The notes below the pieces were generated by a model that had not been told where the DNA came from, made no database searches, and was given only the letters and a program-made list of their open reading frames with translations. A DNA stretch of 23,695 nucleotides from the IMG/VR virus record IMGVR_UViG_3300027704_000160, positions 1 to 23,695 of that record, one strand, 5' to 3'. Made by a program: the position numbers and the translations under genes. The stretch's first letter is position 1. Each line of letters begins with the position of its first letter. This document shows, one piece after another, positions 16,266 through 23,377 of this stretch. Source of the DNA: a virus.

Positions 16266-18497
16266 TTACCGTTTAATTATTTTTGAGTTAAATCCATTGT
16301 TGCTGTATTTCGATACCATAATATTTAAAGGTTGTTTTTTAGTCTCAGGGTTTGGTCTATACATATGACGATTGCAAGCCATAATCGCTAAACCAGAACT
16401 TATAGATGCATCAAACTTAGTTCTTTTATTTATATCAAACTTAGACCAATCGTTTAGAGTGTCATTGAAATATGTAGTACCATAAGTACCATCCTCTTGC
16501 ATTCCGACGTGATCGTTTATATACATTTCAATAGCTGCTGCATGGGCTTGTTTTATATCCTCACTAGAGTTTGGCATACCACCAACTTCTTTTTCGGCTA
16601 CTGAAAGTTTATTCCATATCTTATCAGGTCTGTTCATACTAAAACCTCTGTAACCTCTTCTACGTAAATAGTACAATAGACGAGGTTTATTATTCTCTGC
16701 GAGTATTGGCATCCCGTAAAATACTAGTGCCATTAGAACATCCTCAAAGAAGATCTCGGCAGTTTGAGGTCTAGCTAAGTACTGTAAGAAAAATGTATTA
16801 GCTGGAGCATCTTCCATACTAAACTTTGTTAGTCCGTGCAAAGCTCCTTTAGAGCCCTTACCATCTACAGTACCACTAATGTCGTAACTATCACAACCAA
16901 ATGCTCCAACGTGTTCGTTACCAGGATATTTAATCCCGTTCTTTAAAACTACATTGTTTTGCATGTTAGCATTAGGTACCCAACTAATATCAAATCTACC
17001 ATTAGGGTCTGGGTTAAAAGTGACTTTAGTATCTTTAACACCGTTCTGCCACTGAAAGTTACCTCTAGTAACGACCGATGAGTTTCTATTACCTTCATTG
17101 TAATCTATTTGCTCGTATATTTTTACAAGGTTAAATAGACTTTGTTTTGTTTCATCTCTAAAAGCGTGCTCTTCAGTTCTAGGGAATTGACGGTAGAATT
17201 CATTTAAAGCATCCTGATCACCTCTAAGACCTTCGACTTCGTTCTCCCAGTTATCAATCACACCGTATTCTATTTCGTCACCTCTAGGATCTAATACTGT
17301 GGTTTCTGGGTCATTGAATACTGGTATACCATATTGATCTATAAACCCTTCGTAGTTCCATTCCATTGGAACGAACAAGGAATATAAGCCAGACTTAGTC
17401 TGACCGTTTTTATTTCTTTTATTTACATCAGAGTCTTTATATAAGTCTTTGAAATTCTGACCACCTTTATCTAGTGCATTAGAGGTTGAACCCATTAGGC
17501 ACTTACCTATAATTCTACTACCTAAACGTAAACAAGTCTTAGTTACTCTCCAATTGTTCTTTATATTATCTGGCCTCTCCCATTTACCGCTTTCATCATG
17601 TACAAGTAAAGCTAGTTTCTCTCCATCATAACTGTTGTCACCAGTGTTCTTCCAGTCAATAGTAGTATCTAAACCTTGTATGTCATCAATCTCTTCGCGC
17701 TCCCTCATCTTTCTACGCGTAAACTTCTTAGCAGGTACTCTATATGCTAGTTCTGATTTCGGACGGTCCATACCATCTTGAATCGGCTTGAAAAAGAAAG
17801 GGTAGTTAAAGCTTATGGGTACTACCTTATCTGTAAACATTTTCTTGGCATCACCACCAGACTTTGATAAGATCCCAAATCTACTATCACTTGCTAAGGT
17901 AGCTAAATTAACGGTTTCAGCCGAGCTCATAAATGAAAAACCTGAACGACGGTTCTTAAGGTAACACATACCGTAGCAGCGTTTGTCAGCTTTACAAGCC
18001 TCCCAGAACAGGAAGAATAACCTGTTAGCCTCTCTGAAATCTGGAGCCCCAACATCTATCTTACTCCATTGAAGGTACATGTAATAAGAACCAGTTAAGT
18101 AAGTAGGTTCACCATTGTTCATGAACCAAAAACCGTTGTCTCTTCTATTGAACTCTTCGTCTATGTAAGTATAATGTTCTTCCTTAAAACTCTCAGGCTG
18201 GTTTTGCCAATCGAATACCGTTTTTATTTTATTTATTATAGGACTCTCTTCAAACTTCTCCCACTTCTGTTCGACTTTACTTTTACCTCGTGAATAAACA
18301 GACTTAGGTGCTAGAGGCAGGGCTATTTTTAAACCCTGTATTTCTAGCACCTCACCTATTTGACCAGTCTTAGATATTACAACGAAGTCATGCTCCTTGT
18401 TGTAGCCATGCTTCCAACCTTTAGACTTGTTTAACCTATTTAAAGTGTTTAACCTTACTGGTTCTATTGTTTTTACTAAGCTCTGATTGTACTTCAT
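16266..18497 (-). CDS. terL: Terminase large subunit (743 aa)
   Basis: This is the packaging motor: an N-terminal ATPase and a C-terminal RNase H-type nuclease. Residues 178-192 (CYLKNRRSGFSFMSS) are at the place of the Walker A loop, which is divergent and lacks the usual GKT/S ending. LALLVHDESG at 295-304 is a clear Walker B with D301 and E302. CLMGSTSNALDKGG at 333-346 matches the coupling motif. In the nuclease, FGCDSYDISG at 533-542 gives the first metal-binding Asp (D536), EN at 601-602 is a candidate for the second acidic site, and FDASISSGLAIMA at 695-707 gives the late Asp (D696/697 region). FREANRLFFLFWEACKADKR (154-173) is a pattern I recall from marine and crAss-like phage terminases. 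The gene overlaps the upstream small-terminase candidate by 4 bases and is followed after 1 base by the portal. Confidence 0.93.
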   Translation of the reverse strand: MKYNQSLVKTIEPVRLNTLNRLNKSKGWKHGYNKEHDFVVISKTGQIGEVLEIQGLKIALPLAPKSVYSRGKSKVEQKWEKFEESPIINKIKTVFDWQNQPESFKEEHYTYIDEEFNRRDNGFWFMNNGEPTYLTGSYYMYLQWSKIDVGAPDFREANRLFFLFWEACKADKRCYGMCYLKNRRSGFSFMSSAETVNLATLASDSRFGILSKSGGDAKKMFTDKVVPISFNYPFFFKPIQDGMDRPKSELAYRVPAKKFTRRKMREREEIDDIQGLDTTIDWKNTGDNSYDGEKLALLVHDESGKWERPDNIKNNWRVTKTCLRLGSRIIGKCLMGSTSNALDKGGQNFKDLYKDSDVNKRNKNGQTKSGLYSLFVPMEWNYEGFIDQYGIPVFNDPETTVLDPRGDEIEYGVIDNWENEVEGLRGDQDALNEFYRQFPRTEEHAFRDETKQSLFNLVKIYEQIDYNEGNRNSSVVTRGNFQWQNGVKDTKVTFNPDPNGRFDISWVPNANMQNNVVLKNGIKYPGNEHVGAFGCDSYDISGTVDGKGSKGALHGLTKFSMEDAPANTFFLQYLARPQTAEIFFEDVLMALVFYGMPILAENNKPRLLYYLRRRGYRGFSMNRPDKIWNKLSVAEKEVGGMPNSSEDIKQAHAAAIEMYINDHVGMQEDGTYGTTYFNDTLNDWSKFDINKRTKFDASISSGLAIMACNRHMYRPNPETKKQPLNIMVSKYSNNGFNSKIIKR

Positions 18498-18766
18498 TTA
18501 GATCTTCCTTCTGCGAAACCTTTAAAACTTGCTTTATTTTCTGAAACTTTCTTATCACCTAACATTTCTTCTTCTTCTTGTATTCTATTAAGAATTTCGA
18601 ACGCATCGAATATAGCGAGTTTCTTCGTTGCTGCAGCGTTTTTAAGCCTATCAGCTGTGATGTCATCACCACTATCAACAATAGCTTCTTTAGCAACCTT
18701 GATAAGTTCCTCAACAGCTTTATGTCCAGCTTGGATTATACTCTTCTTCGTTTCCTGTATATTCAT
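18494..18766 (-). CDS. Small terminase subunit candidate (90 aa)
   Basis: The protein is short, helical and charged, with GDDITADRLKNAAATKKLAI at about 33-52 and an acidic stretch EEEEML near residue 64-69. It ends in a basic tail. It overlaps the large terminase start by 4 bases, the usual place of the small, DNA-recognising terminase subunit. I recall similar proteins with the 'DDITADRLKNAAATKKLAIFDAF' pattern ahead of terL in marine phages, although their role is not proved. There is no clear helix-turn-helix. Its start lies 47 bases inside the preceding gene; there is no suitable later Met, so the overlap is probably real. Confidence 0.55.
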   Translation of the reverse strand: MNIQETKKSIIQAGHKAVEELIKVAKEAIVDSGDDITADRLKNAAATKKLAIFDAFEILNRIQEEEEMLGDKKVSENKASFKGFAEGRSK

Positions 18767-19298
18767 ACTCTACATTTATAAACCTATCCATAACTCTATA
18801 CAATCTCTCTCCGTCTATAACAAACTCAAACTCATCTCCAGGAGAGAAACCCACTAATGCTTCTTTATCAAAAGCCTTAGAGTATTTAACCACACCTATT
18901 AAAGGTATCTCAGTGTCAGCAACAAACTTATCTTTACATTTTAGCGGTTTTATGAACGTATAACCAGGAACTACTTTCCTGTCATTGGGCTTACCATACA
19001 TAAAGAATTGATCAGGCTGTAGTAGGAATTCATCATCATTTAAAAATCCTCTACCGTTTTTCTCAACACCCTTAACGTTGTGCCATCTTCTGAAGACATT
19101 GTGATGCACTATTAACTCATCTCCGACACTCACGTTTAATGGGTTGTGCATTGGCGTAGAAACAACTACGGCTCTACGGTTAATGTACGAGTGATTAAAT
19201 ATTTCTGTATTTAATATCAAACTCTTGTCACCAACCTTCACCGAGTTGTTATACCTATCACCCACTGGTTTTATAATAAAGTCTATTACTGGTCTCAT
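18720..19298 (-). CDS. Tandem GroES-like co-chaperonin-type protein (192 aa)
   Basis: The protein reads as two GroES-type barrels in a row. Repeat 1 (about 4-103): VIDFIIKPVGDR, then a loop KVGDKSLILNTEI at 21-33 that matches the GroES mobile loop with a hydrophobic triplet (LIL), then RRAVVVSTPM, NVSVGDELIVHHN at 55-67 and EFLLQPDQFFMYG at 90-102. GroES has the same order: mobile loop, GEVVAVG, VKVGDIVIF and a closing strand pair. Repeat 2 (about 112-178): YTFIKPL, IGVVKYSK, FSPGDEFEFVIDG and LYRVMDRFINVEYE. The second repeat has a less clear loop (KDKFVADTEIPL). Its stop lies inside the small-terminase gene, and its start shares 1 base with the previous stop. I infer a second co-chaperonin, or a GroES-derived assembly factor, for the phage chaperonin encoded upstream. 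The fold assignment is by eye. Confidence 0.6.
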   Translation of the reverse strand: MRPVIDFIIKPVGDRYNNSVKVGDKSLILNTEIFNHSYINRRAVVVSTPMHNPLNVSVGDELIVHHNVFRRWHNVKGVEKNGRGFLNDDEFLLQPDQFFMYGKPNDRKVVPGYTFIKPLKCKDKFVADTEIPLIGVVKYSKAFDKEALVGFSPGDEFEFVIDGERLYRVMDRFINVEYEYTGNEEEYNPSWT

Positions 19299-19522
19299 TA
19301 ATACTCTAAGTCATATTCGACAGATATTGCCATGTTCTTATTAAAGTCCTTCCAAGGTATGACTATATCACCTTTTTTTATATAGATCGAATACTTATCT
19401 TCGTTTTCTACTATGTTACATATAGTGTGACCTCCGTAAACACCTTGACCAACTGCGTAATGCATGGAGTCGTTTTTATAATCCTTACCTATAGTAATCT
19501 TTCTTATAACACTACTCTGCAT
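19298..19522 (-). CDS. Unknown small protein (74 aa)
   Basis: I do not recognise a function. The protein is beta-rich with a strand-turn pattern: VIRKITIGKDYKNDSMHYAV at 5-24, GQGVYGGHTICNIVENEDK, and a final DIVIPWKDFNK...SVEYDLEY. From memory, similar short proteins with 'GKDY.N.AMHY.VGQ' occur beside packaging genes in uncultured marine phages. It overlaps the upstream 90-residue gene by 11 bases and shares 1 base with the next start, so it belongs to the same translation unit. A small beta-barrel binding protein is possible. Confidence 0.55.
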   Translation of the reverse strand: MQSSVIRKITIGKDYKNDSMHYAVGQGVYGGHTICNIVENEDKYSIYIKKGDIVIPWKDFNKNMAISVEYDLEY

Positions 19523-19784
19523 CTTTAGGGTGGTTTATCGCTCCTGTATTTACGTCAATATCACTTGTACCATATTCTTTCTCTAAGGTATCCTGTAACA
19601 ACGTAATAGAGTCTTGTGTCATAGCTAGTCTATGTAATAATCCGTGCTTGGAAGATTCAATCTTACCTATCTCAAAGTACAACTTGTTTACCGTACTAAT
19701 AACTTCCTGTAACTCAGTTAAGTGTTCTTTTGAGATGTTTTCTGCTTTTGGTTTTAAATCTACCACTTTGTTTTTCTTAGCCAT
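19512..19784 (-). CDS. Unknown helical/coiled-coil protein (90 aa)
   Basis: The first 20 residues are basic (MAKKNKVVDLKPKAENISKE). Residues 20-70 form one long amphipathic helix with a heptad-like pattern (LTELQEVISTVNKLYFEIGK, then HGLLHRLAMTQDSITLLQDT), followed by EKEYGTSDIDVNTGAINH. The layout suggests a short coiled-coil protein that forms oligomers. Similar proteins ending 'EYGT.DI...TG.I' are known to me only as unnamed phage proteins. It starts 10 bases after the holin-like gene and overlaps the next gene by 11 bases. Confidence 0.55.
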   Translation of the reverse strand: MAKKNKVVDLKPKAENISKEHLTELQEVISTVNKLYFEIGKIESSKHGLLHRLAMTQDSITLLQDTLEKEYGTSDIDVNTGAINHPKDAE

Positions 19785-19794
19785 TTTAATTTAT

Positions 19795-20208
19795 TTAATT
19801 GTTATTGTTTCCTTTAGACGAACCACCGAAGAAGAAGTCTACTATTGTATTTACTTTTGCACTCATAGCACCGAATGCTGAACTTATGAAACCTATTTCG
19901 TAATCACTAAGCTCTAGTGTATTCATCACAAAATACTTAAACATAACATATGTTATACCGAAGTAAGCCACAGTAAATAGTATAGCTAAGATCTTTTGAA
20001 TTATTGCATCATCTTGATATAAGCTTCTAGCACCTTGCCGATCCTCTACTTCCTTAGCAAAAGCTTCTTTCTCTGCCTCAAGAAGTATCTTCTTTAATTC
20101 AAGTTTAGCTTCATCTCTTTCTTTATCCGTAGTTATAACCTTGTCGAGTATACCCTCTGCGTTCTCAACAATCTTACCGAATAATCCACCTATTAATTTT
20201 CCTACCAT
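19795..20208 (-). CDS. Holin-like membrane protein, GTA/3TM holin type (137 aa)
   Basis: A charged, helical N-terminal half (residues 1-65, DKERDEAKLELKKILLEAEK) is followed by a strong transmembrane segment at about 70-94 (IIQKILAILFTVAYFGITYV) and a second hydrophobic stretch at 103-128. The end reads VDFFFGGSSKGNNNN; a C-terminal 'FFGGSS' after the last hydrophobic segment is typical of the holin family first described with gene transfer agents. Holins make the inner-membrane lesion that lets the lysis enzyme out. No endolysin is visible in the window, so its partner would be elsewhere. It starts 2 bases after the winged-helix-like gene. The membrane location is sure; the holin role is likely by family resemblance. 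Confidence 0.7.
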   Translation of the reverse strand: MVGKLIGGLFGKIVENAEGILDKVITTDKERDEAKLELKKILLEAEKEAFAKEVEDRQGARSLYQDDAIIQKILAILFTVAYFGITYVMFKYFVMNTLELSDYEIGFISSAFGAMSAKVNTIVDFFFGGSSKGNNNN

Positions 20209-20210
20209 AA

Positions 20211-20651
20211 TTATCTGTTTGGGTCTTTTATCATGTCATCTATAACTTTGTTCATAACCTTATCTGTGTAAGACTTATTGTTATAGTATTTATTACTAGA
20301 TGTCATTGGAATATCTTCTTCTCCTAGTAATATTTTATAAACTCTATTTATAAGTACGTTACACTTGTGAGATGTTTTAAATATAGAGTACTTTATAGTT
20401 GTTCTATTACGATGTCTCCACACATCTATCCAGCCTTGGTCTCTAAGTCTATCCCATCTTTTTTTATCCCAAGAGTAAGCGTATATACCGTTTATAAATT
20501 CATCTCTTGTAAACCTATTTAAACAGCTTAAGTATATGAGTAGCTCGAGATCAGCATCTTTTATATCATTCTGATTGCATGCCCACTTTCGAACTACCCT
20601 ATAATACTTAAGTAGATTTATTTCTTTTAAATCCTCAGCCGTTATTCTCAT
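20211..20651 (-). CDS. Probable winged-helix protein (146 aa)
   Basis: Residues 10-80 have a helix-helix-helix-wing order: INLLKYYRVVRKWACNQNDI, DADLELLIYLSCLNRFTRDE, then KRWDRLRDQGWIDVWRHRNR with an aromatic turn, and a wing-like TTIKYSIF. This order resembles MarR-like winged-helix domains that bind DNA. The C-terminal third is basic and Asn/Lys-rich. I recall related unnamed proteins in marine phages. It overlaps the GroES stop by 4 bases (ATGA), so its translation is coupled to the chaperonin genes. It may be a late-gene regulator or a packaging helper; both are inference. Confidence 0.55.
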   Translation of the reverse strand: MRITAEDLKEINLLKYYRVVRKWACNQNDIKDADLELLIYLSCLNRFTRDEFINGIYAYSWDKKRWDRLRDQGWIDVWRHRNRTTIKYSIFKTSHKCNVLINRVYKILLGEEDIPMTSSNKYYNNKSYTDKVMNKVIDDMIKDPNR

Positions 20652-20902
20652 TCAACTAATACGATGTCTCTGAGTTTTATAACTCTATACATAACCTCGT
20701 TGTACCTAACATCATGCCCTGAATGCTTGTCATACATTATTGTCATACCGGTACTTACAATAGAGGCTAGGTCTCCAACTGAAATTACTTCAGCTTTCTT
20801 GTATCTATTATCTGAGTCAGTGTTGTCAGTGAGTAATAACCCACCGACTTTCTTTTCTTCTTTTATAGTCTTTATAACTACATAATCATTAATTGCTTTC
20901 AT
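20648..20902 (-). CDS. groES: GroES-type co-chaperonin (84 aa)
   Basis: Residues 4-12 (INDYVVIKT) match the first GroES strand, and residues 14-31 form the mobile loop, with VGGLLLTDN at 19-27. The loop's Gly-Gly plus hydrophobic triplet (LLL; IVL in E. coli) is the part that grips GroEL. AEVISVGD at 37-44, MTIMYDKHSGHDVRYNEVMY at 53-72 and the closing DIVLVE at 79-84 complete the fold. At 84 residues it is shorter than the usual 95-100. It starts inside the end of the GroEL-type gene (14-base overlap) and so is translationally coupled to it, in the reverse of the common groES-groEL order. It should cap the phage chaperonin, the host chaperonin, or both. Confidence 0.85.
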   Translation of the reverse strand: MKAINDYVVIKTIKEEKKVGGLLLTDNTDSDNRYKKAEVISVGDLASIVSTGMTIMYDKHSGHDVRYNEVMYRVIKLRDIVLVE

Positions 20903-22454
20903 TTAATCTTACGTTTGAGATTACACAATCAGCGGACATAACAGTTAAAGCTACACTCACTGCATTTTTCAGCGCCGATTTTGTAACCAAAACCGGGTCT
21001 ATTATTCCAGCCTTAATCATATCGACTGTCTCACCTGTTACGACATTAATACCAAGTCCTTCACCCACTGAAGTCTGAGGATCAAGACCCGCATTAGCCA
21101 GTATAGTGATGAAAGGTGCTCTCAATGCTTCTAAGAGTACGTCAGCACCCACGTAAGTGGAAGAAATTTTTTCAGAAACATCAAGGAGTGCTACGCCCCC
21201 TCCAGAAACTATACCCTCTTGTAGAGCTGCTTTAGTAGCATATATAGCATCTTCTACTCTATCTTTCTTTTCTTTAAGCTCTACCTTGGAATTAGCTCCA
21301 ACCTTTATAATACCAACGCTTCCTGATAGAGTAGCTAGTCTTTGCTCTAACTTCTTCTTAATAAAATTATTCTGCTCTGTAGAGATTTGCTTATCTAACT
21401 CCTCTATGCGAGCCTCAACCTCTGAGGTAACTTCCTCTAGGGTTATAACAGTAGATTTACTATCTGTAACAGCGAACTCAGCTTCACCCAAATGATCTGG
21501 AGTGATTAAATCTAAGTCATCACCTAATTCTTCATTGATTACTGTAGAGCCTGTAAGTATTGCTAAGTCTTCCATAGCATCTTTACGTGTAGGACCAAAG
21601 CCAGGTGGGTCGATTATGTTAACCTTAATGTTACCCTTAACCTTATTCATCAGTAAAGCAGATTTAACTTGCTGTGATACCTGAGCTACTATAAGTAATG
21701 AACGATTACTCTTTATGACATGTTCTAATACGGACTGAATCTTACGTACGTTAGGGATCTCTGAGGACACTGTGAGGATATATGGGCTGTCTAATTCTGC
21801 TAAGTGCTTCTCCGTGTTTGTAATGAAGTGTGGGGATGTGATACCACAATCTATCTGAGCTCCATCGACTACGTCAACGTAAGTATCTTCACAATCGCTC
21901 TCTTCCATTAATACTACTCCATGTTTTCCCACTCTTTCATAAGCATCAGCTATTATAGCTCCAAGCTCGTTGTCGTTGTTACAAGAAATTGCAGCAACAG
22001 ATTTTAACATGTCTCCTTTTACTTCTACAGACATTTCGTCTAGCATAGATAAGACATCATCTAAGCAAGTATTAACTCCATCTTTTATTTCTCTGATTGG
22101 TAATCCTGCAGCGACGGCAAGATCTATAGATTTGATAAGCGCTTCGGCTAGTACAGTTGCAGTGGTCGTACCATCACCTGCTTCTTTTACTGTATTACGA
22201 GCTGCTTCTTTAATGAGTGTAGCACCCATATTCTCGACCGGATCAAATAAGACTACGCTTTCTGCAACGGTTACTCCGTCTTTTGTTATGATCGGTCTGC
22301 CTCGTCCATCTTCATATATCACGCATTTTCCTGATGCGCCCAGTGTGGACTTAACGGCTAGTGCTAACTTATTGACTCCGGCGATGATTCTGTTTTTAGC
22401 TTCACCACCGAAGTCTAAGTTCTTCACCAATTCACTTGGTAAGTTGTATTCCAT
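20889..22454 (-). CDS. groEL: GroEL-type chaperonin (521 aa)
   Basis: The full three-domain chaperonin plan is present. ITKDGVTVAESV (56-67), the nucleotide motif AGDGTTTATVLAEAL (92-106, with D94 equal to GroEL D87) and RVEDAIYATKAALQEGIVSG (399-418, with D402 equal to the ATPase residue D398) are intact, so ATP hydrolysis should work. The apical domain is recognisable (about 195-375) but differs from E. coli at substrate- and GroES-binding positions in my hand alignment (Y199 to I205, Y203 to H209, L234 to Q240). The C terminus stops at VRLNESN without the Gly-Gly-Met tail that fills the cavity floor in GroEL, giving 521 instead of 548 residues. It would form rings that fold proteins in the cytoplasm. 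It is a phage gene rather than a host remnant because it overlaps the next phage gene and lies in one operon with packaging genes. Confidence 0.92.
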   Translation of the reverse strand: MEYNLPSELVKNLDFGGEAKNRIIAGVNKLALAVKSTLGASGKCVIYEDGRGRPIITKDGVTVAESVVLFDPVENMGATLIKEAARNTVKEAGDGTTTATVLAEALIKSIDLAVAAGLPIREIKDGVNTCLDDVLSMLDEMSVEVKGDMLKSVAAISCNNDNELGAIIADAYERVGKHGVVLMEESDCEDTYVDVVDGAQIDCGITSPHFITNTEKHLAELDSPYILTVSSEIPNVRKIQSVLEHVIKSNRSLLIVAQVSQQVKSALLMNKVKGNIKVNIIDPPGFGPTRKDAMEDLAILTGSTVINEELGDDLDLITPDHLGEAEFAVTDSKSTVITLEEVTSEVEARIEELDKQISTEQNNFIKKKLEQRLATLSGSVGIIKVGANSKVELKEKKDRVEDAIYATKAALQEGIVSGGGVALLDVSEKISSTYVGADVLLEALRAPFITILANAGLDPQTSVGEGLGINVVTGETVDMIKAGIIDPVLVTKSALKNAVSVALTVMSADCVISNVRLNESN

Positions 22455-22492
22455 AATGTTTATTATATTGAATTAAATTAAATTGTCGATGT

Positions 22493-22789
22493 TTATTTGA
22501 AAGTCTTCACGACTTTAGGTCCATTAGCGAACTCTAGTTTCTTGGCATAATGCTTAACACTACCGTCGATAGCAACCTCAGCGTCATCGAGTGTTTCTCT
22601 TCTTGTGACATCAACCCATTTTTCCGGGTCATTCGGGTTGTTAACTTCTGTTTGGTAGTATCCATTAACTAGCTGTGTTATCCGCCAGTTACCTTTATCG
22701 GCTAAGTGTCTATACTCTGCGATCTTCTCTTCTGATAGAGTTAGGTTTCCAGTATTAATGGTACTGGTGTTGTAGTAATAATAGGTCAT
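22493..22789 (-). CDS. Unknown small protein (98 aa)
   Basis: I choose the ATG at 22789, because a longer reading back to 22942 runs inside the preceding gene in another frame and has an unlikely composition. The protein begins with MTYYYYNTSTINTGNLTLSE and contains WRITQLVNGYYQTEV at about 34-48 and WVDVTRRETLDDAEVAIDG (about 59-77). It ends GPKVVKTFK. From memory, this 'NGYYQTE...DVTRRETL..AE.AIDG' pattern recurs in small unnamed proteins of marine viruses. No membrane segment, signal peptide or catalytic motif is visible. It follows the histone-like gene by 22 bases and precedes the chaperonin by 38 bases. Confidence 0.6.
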   Translation of the reverse strand: MTYYYYNTSTINTGNLTLSEEKIAEYRHLADKGNWRITQLVNGYYQTEVNNPNDPEKWVDVTRRETLDDAEVAIDGSVKHYAKKLEFANGPKVVKTFK

Positions 22790-22811
22790 GTGTTTGGTTT
22801 TGGTTATTGAT

Positions 22812-23222
22812 TTATTTATTATTTTTAGGTCCTGCTTTAGATTTCTTAGGTGCCATAACTCCTTTACTATCTTTTCTAGAGTTATAAGCAACTGCAGCTT
22901 TCTTAAAGTCAGCAAACGATTTGTACTTCTTCTGTACTCCACCTTTGTCAGCTTCCCATGTTGCTTTATAAGTATTACCCGTACCTCTTGCAGTTTTAAC
23001 TTTTTTAATAGTTTTAGCTACAGCTACTTTTTTAGCTCTTGATACTGGAGCTGCTTTAGCAGGTGTAATCTTTCTAGCAACATAAGTACCTTTAGCCATA
23101 GACTTTACAGCTTTGTTCTCTGTTTTCTTAGCTACCTTAGTAGTTTTCTTAGCGGCTCTTTTAGCTTTATAGCTATCTACTTTCTCTTTAATTTTAGCTT
23201 TCGCTTTCTTGAATACTGGCAT
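22812..23222 (-). CDS. Lys/Ala-rich histone H1-like basic protein (136 aa)
   Basis: Residues 1-75 are built almost only of Lys, Ala, Val, Arg and Thr (KAKAKIKEKVDSYKAKRAAK, then KKTTKVAKKTENKAVKSMAK), much like the basic tails of histone H1 and bacterial Hc1-type proteins. Residues 80-112 are less biased (GNTYKATWEADKGGVQKKYK, SFADFKKAAVAY) and could be a small folded part. The end is again basic (KKSKAGPKNNK). Such proteins neutralise DNA charge. In a phage this could help to condense the genome, occupy host DNA or bind RNA; nothing in the sequence decides. The gene lies 38 bases after the split small gene and has the A-rich leader AAAACAAAGAC before its ATG. Confidence 0.65.
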   Translation of the reverse strand: MPVFKKAKAKIKEKVDSYKAKRAAKKTTKVAKKTENKAVKSMAKGTYVARKITPAKAAPVSRAKKVAVAKTIKKVKTARGTGNTYKATWEADKGGVQKKYKSFADFKKAAVAYNSRKDSKGVMAPKKSKAGPKNNK

Positions 23223-23260
23223 GTCTTTGTTTTAAGTTCTTTGCATATATTTACTTGTAA

Positions 23261-23377
23261 TTACTTCTTTTTAACTTTTTTACTTGGTACACAGTTAGGT
23301 ACTTTCCTTGATCCTTTCTTTTTAAGACCCACCATCTTGTACCCTTCCCAACAAGGAGTCTTCTTCTTACTTTTCAG
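23261..23377 (-). pseudogene. Start-less C-terminal fragment with CWEGY...PNCVP motif
   Basis: The frame reads, after a stop just upstream, LKSKKKTPCWEGYKMVG, then LKKKGSRKVPNCVPSKKVKKK and a stop at 23261. The 'PCW.GY.MVG.KKK.G..VPNCVP' pattern recurs in short phage proteins I remember, either alone or at C termini. There is no ATG, GTG or TTG before the motif (only CTG at 23377 or an internal ATG that would lose the CWEGY part). The fragment overlaps the end of the zinc-knuckle gene in the +1 frame, so the two were probably one gene split by a frame change. It could instead be read by frameshifting or a CTG start. Confidence 0.5.

Noticed and set aside
20889-22454. Host chromosome contamination or integration next to a host groEL
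   Set aside because: The chaperonin genes overlap or abut phage genes on both sides in one operon, the order is reversed, and the Gly-Gly-Met tail is missing.
21970-22476. Plus-strand open frame of 168 codons opposite groEL
   Set aside because: It is an antisense shadow of a strongly conserved gene; Ser/Thr/Ala-rich composition without motifs.
22790-22942. N-terminal extension of the 98-residue protein back to an ATG at 22942
   Set aside because: It lies mostly inside the histone-like gene in another frame, has shadow-like composition, and the ATG at 22789 gives clean 22-base spacing.
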